A DNA stretch of 64,000 bases from an uncultured Paracoccaceae bacterium. GTDB lineage: Bacteria > Pseudomonadota > Alphaproteobacteria > Rhodobacterales > Rhodobacteraceae. The notes below the pieces were generated by a model that was not told the DNA's origin, did not search any database, and saw only the letters and a program-made list of their open reading frames with translations. Every line of letters begins with the position of its first letter. The stretch's first letter is position 1. A program made the position numbers and the translations under genes. Shown here piece after piece: positions 59,474 to 64,000 of the stretch. The stretch covers positions 372,001-436,000 of the forward strand of contig CANMFL010000002.1 of NCBI GenBank assembly GCA_947497185.1, read 5' to 3'.

Positions 59474-60442
59474 ATGAGTTTAGAAGATGCAAAACGCCAA
59501 ATTGACCGTGCGTTTACAGCGGATGATCCGCGTGGATTAGCGTTTGAGAATGCCTTTGCGGGGGCTACCTCGTTTCTGCGCCGCAAATACACCAAGGATC
59601 TCGCGGGCGTTGATCTGGCGATTACAGGTGTGCCGTTTGACCAAGCCGTGACGCATCGCAGCGGTTGCCGCATGGGGCCACGCGCCATCCGCGAGGCGTC
59701 AACCTTGCAGCCTTATGATCCGCCTTATGGTTGGGACGGTTTCGATCCGTTGTCAGAGTTTTCGATTGTTGATTATGGTGATCTTGCCTTTGATTACGCC
59801 TATACGCCCAGCTTTCCGGGACTATTACAGAAACATATTGCTGGAATATTAACGCAAGGGCCGGCAACGGTGGCATTGGGTGGCGATCATTTCATGACGC
59901 TGCCGATTTTGCGGGCTTATGCGGAAAAATACGGGCCTATGTCCGTGATCCAGTTTGATGCCCATTCTGACCTCTGGGCTGACGATGACATGGACCGGAT
60001 CGACCACGGCACGTTTATGTACAAAGCGGTGAAAGCAGGCGTCGTGGACCCGTCGCGGTCGGTGCAAATCGGGATCAGAACCGAATGCGATGACTATCTC
60101 GGGATGCGCTACATTGACGCGCGCACAGTTCACGAGAAAGGCGCCGCATATGTCGTTGAACTGGTTAAACAAATCGTCGGTGACCATCCGACGTATGTGA
60201 CCTTTGATATCGACGCTTTGGACCCCGCATTTGCACCTGGTACGGGGACGCCTGTGTGGGGTGGTCTGGCGTCGTGGCAGGCGGCGGCGATCCTGCGTGA
60301 TTTGGCGGGTGTGAATGTGGTGGGCGGTGATGTGGTTGAGGTGTCACCAGCCTACGATTCCACGGGCGCTACTGCGGTCGCGGGGGCACATGTCGCGATG
60401 GAGCTTTGCTGTCTAGCGCTTTGGAATAAAAGGAAAAGCTGA
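59474..60442 (+). CDS. Ureohydrolase family protein (agmatinase-like), first copy
   Basis: This 322-residue manganese enzyme belongs to the arginase/agmatinase family, which releases urea from guanidino compounds. Metal-ligand motifs are GGDHFMTLPILRAYAEKYG, VIQFDAHSDLWADDD and TFDIDALDPAFAPGTGTPVW, all intact. HRSGCRMGPRAIREAS is the usual N-terminal block. GGAG lies 7 nt upstream of the ATG. The stop overlaps the second copy by 1 bp. Substrate could be agmatine or a guanidino acid such as guanidinobutyrate. Confidence 0.9.
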   Translation: MSLEDAKRQIDRAFTADDPRGLAFENAFAGATSFLRRKYTKDLAGVDLAITGVPFDQAVTHRSGCRMGPRAIREASTLQPYDPPYGWDGFDPLSEFSIVDYGDLAFDYAYTPSFPGLLQKHIAGILTQGPATVALGGDHFMTLPILRAYAEKYGPMSVIQFDAHSDLWADDDMDRIDHGTFMYKAVKAGVVDPSRSVQIGIRTECDDYLGMRYIDARTVHEKGAAYVVELVKQIVGDHPTYVTFDIDALDPAFAPGTGTPVWGGLASWQAAAILRDLAGVNVVGGDVVEVSPAYDSTGATAVAGAHVAMELCCLALWNKRKS

Positions 60443-61383
60443 TGCCGAATATGCCGATATCCGGAAATGATTTACCACGTTTTGCAGGGCCGCAATCGTT
60501 CATGCGCTTGCCGGAAGTCGCAAGCGCCGAAGGTCTGGATGTCGGCTTTATCGGGATTCCGATGGATATTGGCACGTCTTGGCGATCTGGCACGCGGATG
60601 GGGCCGAAACAATTACGCGAACAATCAGCGATGATCCGGCCTTATAATATCCAAACGGGGGCCGCACCTTTTGATGCGTTGAACTGCGCCGACCTTGGCG
60701 ACGTGCCGATCAACACGTTTAATCTTCAGGATTCTATTCGTTTAATAACAGAGACTTACGACGCACACTTAAAGCATGACATTATCCCGATGGGGCTGGG
60801 TGGCGATCATACTTTGACGCTGCCGATCTTACGGTCGATTGCAAAGAAACATGGGCCTGTAGCACTGGTACATGTGGATGCCCATGCGGATGTGAATGAC
60901 GAGATGTTCGGCGAGCGCGAGACTCACGGCACAGTGTTTCGCCGCGCTTATGAAGAAGGTCTGATTACCGCTGACAAGGTATTCCAAATCGGGCTGCGCG
61001 GCACCGGATATACGGCTGATGACTTTACCGAGGCCGCTGGATGGGGCTTTAACCAGTATCTCGCACCACAACTCTGGCACATGAGCCTCGCCCCGTTAGC
61101 AGCTGAAATAAAAGCAAAGATTGGCGATCAGAAAACCTATATCACCTATGATATTGATAGCCTTGATCCCGCTTACGCCCCCGGCACGGGGACGCCTGAG
61201 ATTGGCGGTTTGACCACACCGCAAGCAATGGAATTGATCCGTGGTTTGCGCGGCTTGAACATTGTCGGCTGCGATTTGGTCGAGGTATCGCCGCCTTATG
61301 ATACGTCGGGCAATACCGCTTTGACGGGTGCAAATTTGATGTTCGAGATGCTGTCGATCTTGCCGGGCGTGCCGTATAGATAG
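60442..61383 (+). CDS. Ureohydrolase family protein (agmatinase-like), second copy
   Basis: This 313-residue protein is a paralogue of the preceding gene. Motifs are GLGGDHTLTLPILRSIAKKH, VHVDAHADVNDEMFGERETH and TYDIDSLDPAYAPGTGTPEI, with all metal ligands present. The ATG shares its first base with the last base of the upstream stop (TGATG), so the two are co-translated. Sequence between the motifs differs clearly from the first copy, so the two may have different substrates or form a mixed oligomer. Confidence 0.9.
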   Translation: MPNMPISGNDLPRFAGPQSFMRLPEVASAEGLDVGFIGIPMDIGTSWRSGTRMGPKQLREQSAMIRPYNIQTGAAPFDALNCADLGDVPINTFNLQDSIRLITETYDAHLKHDIIPMGLGGDHTLTLPILRSIAKKHGPVALVHVDAHADVNDEMFGERETHGTVFRRAYEEGLITADKVFQIGLRGTGYTADDFTEAAGWGFNQYLAPQLWHMSLAPLAAEIKAKIGDQKTYITYDIDSLDPAYAPGTGTPEIGGLTTPQAMELIRGLRGLNIVGCDLVEVSPPYDTSGNTALTGANLMFEMLSILPGVPYR

Positions 61384-61450
61384 GGTGGCACAACCCGTGC
61401 ACAGCACGTACACAGGCCGTGCACCGAAATTCCCAAAGTGAGACCGAATT

Positions 61451-61927
61451 ATGCGTATGATTATGTTGCTGGCCCTTGGCGTGATTGTCGCCGCGTTCGT
61501 TTATGTTCGCCTCGCGCCGCATGATGCGGCGGCTGTTCACGTCCAAGCCGAGCCGCGTGTGCCCGGTGATTATCCGTCGGCGGGTGGCTTCATCGCTGTG
61601 CGCCAGATCACGGCGTCGCCCGAAGATGTGCTACAGGCGTTAACCCAAGTGGCGATGGAAACCGACCGCACAGAGGCGCTGATGGGCACCGTTGACGCAG
61701 GCATGGTGACGTTCGTGACACGGTCCAAGGTTATGGGGTTTCCAGACTATACCACCGTGTCGATCATTCCAGCCGGAACCATTGATAACGCAGGACCATT
61801 GCTGATGATCGAGGGGCGTTTGCGCTATGGCAAAAGCGATCTTGGCGTGAACAAAGCCCGCATCGAAGGCTGGCTTGCCGCACTTGGTCCCTTGGCCGTT
61901 TCAATGGATCAGGACATGACAAGCTGA
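61451..61927 (+). CDS. DUF1499 protein, membrane-anchored
   Basis: This 158-residue protein has an N-terminal hydrophobic anchor or uncleaved signal ([20 protein letters not shown]). The DUF1499 domain includes [20 protein letters not shown] and a C-terminal [20 protein letters not shown]. The family is widespread with no settled function. Its last base is shared with the prfA ATG (TGATGA), so it is probably coupled to prfA, although an unrelated role is likely. Confidence 0.88.
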   Translation: MRMIMLLALGVIVAAFVYVRLAPHDAAAVHVQAEPRVPGDYPSAGGFIAVRQITASPEDVLQALTQVAMETDRTEALMGTVDAGMVTFVTRSKVMGFPDYTTVSIIPAGTIDNAGPLLMIEGRLRYGKSDLGVNKARIEGWLAALGPLAVSMDQDMTS

Positions 61928-62982
61928 TGATTGCTGAAGAAAAAATTATCCAGCTGATTAATCGGTTTCAGTTTCTTGAAGCCAAAATGTCAGGTGATGT
62001 GGCGGGTAGCGATATCGCGGCTTTGGCTAAAGAATACAGTGACTTAAAGCCCGTTGTTGATACGGTTTCGGCGTATAAAGATTTGGTCACGCAAATCGCT
62101 GAAGCCGAGGCGATGCTGAAAGATCCCGAAATGCGCGAGCTGGCAGAGATGGAATTGCCAGATCTCAAGGCGCAGCTTGAGGCGTCAGAGCATGATGTGC
62201 AGCTTGCGTTGTTGCCCAAAGATGCCGCAGACGGGCGACCTGCGTTGCTCGAGATCAGACCGGGCACTGGCGGCGATGAAGCGGGGCTGTTTGCCGCCGA
62301 TTTGCTACGGATGTACCAGCGCTATGCCGAGGGCCAAGGTTGGACCTTTGAAATTCTCGAACACTCACAGTCCGAACTTGGTGGCGTGAAAGAAGCCACG
62401 ATACGTGTCGCGGGCGAAGGCGTGTTTGCGAAGCTGAAATACGAATCCGGTGTGCACCGCGTCCAGCGTGTTCCCGAGACGGAAAGCGGCGGGCGCATTC
62501 ACACCTCAGCCGCCACAGTCGCCGTGCTGCCAGAAGCCGAAGACGTCGATATCCAGATCGCCAGCACCGATATTCGCATTGATACGATGCGGGCCTCTGG
62601 TGCGGGTGGTCAGCACGTCAACACCACCGATTCTGCGGTGCGGATCACCCATATTCCAACGGGAATCATCGTGGTGTCGGCCGAGAAATCACAACACCGG
62701 AACCGTGAAATTGCGATGCAGGTGCTGAAAACGCGGCTGTTTGATTTGGAACGGCAAAGGGTGGACGGCGAACGCTCTGCTGACCGCAAGGCGCAGGTGG
62801 GGTCTGGCGATCGGTCAGAACGGATTCGCACTTATAACTTCCCGCAGGGTCGGATGACGGATCACCGGATTAACCTGACGCTCTATTCTCTGAACCAGAT
62901 TTTGCAGGGCGATCTCGAAGAAATCATTGCGGCGCTGACGGCTGATGCACAGGCTGCATTGCTTGCTGAGATGGGCGCGTGA
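61927..62982 (+). CDS. prfA: Peptide chain release factor 1
   Basis: This 351-residue protein reads UAA and UAG stop codons and triggers peptide release. The GGQ motif is in [20 protein letters not shown]. The codon-recognition region with [20 protein letters not shown] and the C-terminal [19 protein letters not shown] are typical of RF1. It overlaps prmC by 4 bp; PrmC methylates the GGQ glutamine. Confidence 0.97.
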   Translation: MIAEEKIIQLINRFQFLEAKMSGDVAGSDIAALAKEYSDLKPVVDTVSAYKDLVTQIAEAEAMLKDPEMRELAEMELPDLKAQLEASEHDVQLALLPKDAADGRPALLEIRPGTGGDEAGLFAADLLRMYQRYAEGQGWTFEILEHSQSELGGVKEATIRVAGEGVFAKLKYESGVHRVQRVPETESGGRIHTSAATVAVLPEAEDVDIQIASTDIRIDTMRASGAGGQHVNTTDSAVRITHIPTGIIVVSAEKSQHRNREIAMQVLKTRLFDLERQRVDGERSADRKAQVGSGDRSERIRTYNFPQGRMTDHRINLTLYSLNQILQGDLEEIIAALTADAQAALLAEMGA

Positions 62983-63794
62983 GCGGATTTTTCGCGGACG
63001 GCAAATTCTGGGATGTGTCGGCTGCGGATGACGAATTGATCAAGGCGGCGGTGGACCAGCTTGGGTTTGCCGGTGCTTTGGGCGAGGCGCAGCGGTTGTG
63101 GGCGCATGTTGGAGGTGACGGGACGGCGTTTGCGGCGCTTGTCGCACGTCGGGCCGCACTCGAGCCGCTGTCACATCTGCTGGGCTACCGCGATTTCTAC
63201 AAACACCGGTTTTATGTGACGTCTGATGTTTTGGACCCGCGTCCTGACACGGAAACTTTGATCGAAGCGGCGCTTGCTGTGTCGTTTCGGTCAGTTCTTG
63301 ATCTGGGCACCGGATCGGGCTGCATTCTTTTGTCGCTTTTGGCAGATTGCCGCGATTCGGTGGGTGTTGGTACGGATATGTCGGCGGCGGCTTTGACCGT
63401 GGCGCAGCGCAATGCGGCGCAGTTGGGCGTCTCACAGGTGCAGTTTGTGACCTCTGATTGGTTCGACGCGGTAGAGGGTCAATTCGACCTGATTGTGTCC
63501 AATCCACCTTATATTGCAGCCGATGAGATGACGGATTTGCAACCCGAAGTGCGCGATCATGAACCGCGCTTGGCCTTGACTGACGAGGCGGACGGGTTGT
63601 CGTGTTACCGCACAATCATCGCTGCAGCGCCTGACTATTTAACCGATGATGGGCATCTGTTGGTCGAGATCGGACCGACACAAGGTCCAGCGGTCAGCGC
63701 GATGTTTGCTGCACAGGGATTCGCGAAAATCCGCGTCATTGACGACTTGGATGGGCGGAATCGTGTGGTTTTTGGGCAAAAATCCAGCCGTTAA
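62979..63794 (+). CDS. prmC: Release-factor glutamine methyltransferase
   Basis: This 271-residue SAM-dependent enzyme methylates the GGQ glutamine of release factors. It starts with GTG at 62979, which overlaps the prfA stop (GTGA). Motifs are [20 protein letters not shown] for SAM binding and [20 protein letters not shown], where NPPY binds the glutamine. The N-terminal domain contains [20 protein letters not shown]. It completes the prfA-prmC unit. Confidence 0.95.
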   Translation: MSGFFADGKFWDVSAADDELIKAAVDQLGFAGALGEAQRLWAHVGGDGTAFAALVARRAALEPLSHLLGYRDFYKHRFYVTSDVLDPRPDTETLIEAALAVSFRSVLDLGTGSGCILLSLLADCRDSVGVGTDMSAAALTVAQRNAAQLGVSQVQFVTSDWFDAVEGQFDLIVSNPPYIAADEMTDLQPEVRDHEPRLALTDEADGLSCYRTIIAAAPDYLTDDGHLLVEIGPTQGPAVSAMFAAQGFAKIRVIDDLDGRNRVVFGQKSSR

Positions 63795-63988
63795 CGTAGT
63801 TTCAACGTGTTGAAGGGCACTTTGGGGTTGCACAAAACGACGTCGCGTGCTTTTTCAAATACACCAACAGCAGAGCAGTTATGCTCTAGTTGGTTATCGC
63901 CAAACACGCTTATTCCTGACATGCTGCATTTCTGCGGACCAGGATACTAAAGCGCAACTAAGCCCGTAGGCTTGACGGAAAGCATTCC

Positions 63989-64000
63989 ATGAGATCATCG
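63989..64000 (+). CDS. Start of a DUF4167-type gene (partial)
   Basis: Only four codons (MRSS) are inside the window. The ATG is preceded by GGAAAG about 7 nt upstream. In alphaproteobacteria a small Arg/Asn-rich DUF4167 protein beginning with a very similar sequence commonly follows prmC, so this is the likely identity. The 194-bp gap before it holds no gene and should contain its promoter. Confidence 0.6.

Noticed and set aside
1..64000. CRISPR arrays, insertion sequences or prophage
   Set aside because: No regularly spaced repeats, transposase, integrase or phage structural genes are visible.

Overview
The window looks like chromosomal DNA from a marine Rhodobacteraceae alphaproteobacterium of the Roseobacter group. 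The basis is protein resemblance and context: DctP-DctQ-DctM TRAP genes with very large permeases, a prfA-prmC pair followed by the start of a DUF4167-type gene, a yceD/rpmF/plsX/fabH/ihfA/merR block, an RSP_2648-like PIN gene behind an RlmI-type methyltransferase, tandem DUF2852 genes, a VPLPA-CTERM protein and an Entner-Doudoroff edd-eda pair. Genes are tightly packed with many 1-8 bp overlaps. I see no insertion sequence, prophage or CRISPR array. One tRNA (Pro, GGG) is present.

Layout. 1-500 holds the 5' end of acetolactate synthase (minus strand) behind a leader-peptide attenuator. 800-6800 is accessory: a SHOCT protein, a CAT-like acetyltransferase, RpiB, a YghU-type GST followed by a TetR regulator whose start lies in a 34-bp palindrome, a YHYH protein with a Met/His-rich partner, and an ACT protein. 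6850-13710 is a two-component system divergent from a TakP-like TRAP transporter. 13780-18450 has an MHYT-GGDEF-EAL protein, leucyltransferase Bpt, two DUF2852 proteins and a secreted protein. 18500-26000 has glnE, eda/edd with a LacI-type operator, an RlmI-like methyltransferase and a PIN protein. 26000-30820 is a minus-strand MoxR / vWA / DUF2927 lipoprotein / M48 protease cluster. 31000-37600 has a DksA-like protein, a flavin monooxygenase, XthA, a beta-lactamase-fold hydrolase, a thioesterase, an A-type Fe-S carrier, a dGTPase and a VPLPA-CTERM protein.

37700-45100 is a plus-strand run: a cation/proton antiporter, argS, a SPOR protein, nagZ, scpA, scpB and a 58-residue protein. 45100-45600 is an AT-rich pocket with a small Cys/His-rich secreted peptide. 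45600-52700 (minus) has a double-length dCTP deaminase, tRNA-Pro, a MerR regulator, ihfA, fabH, plsX, rpmF, a dicarboxylate symporter and yceD. 52750-57200 has bamE, an OlsB-like acyltransferase, an ABC-F ATPase and an orphan iron-binding protein. 57270-64000 has mazG, an M20 amidohydrolase, two overlapping ureohydrolases, a DUF1499 protein, prfA, prmC and the first codons of a DUF4167-type gene.

The most interesting signals are: the branched-chain leader attenuator upstream of acetolactate synthase; the MoxR/vWA/DUF2927 cluster with two tiny genes; two perfect TTAA-N7-TTAA CtrA-type boxes, each in front of a predicted exported protein; a dispersed intergenic repeat whose two halves flank the ABC-F gene; the palindrome over the tetR start; and the enlarged TRAP permeases with their divergent two-component system. 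All functional calls come from reading the sequence; no database search was run.
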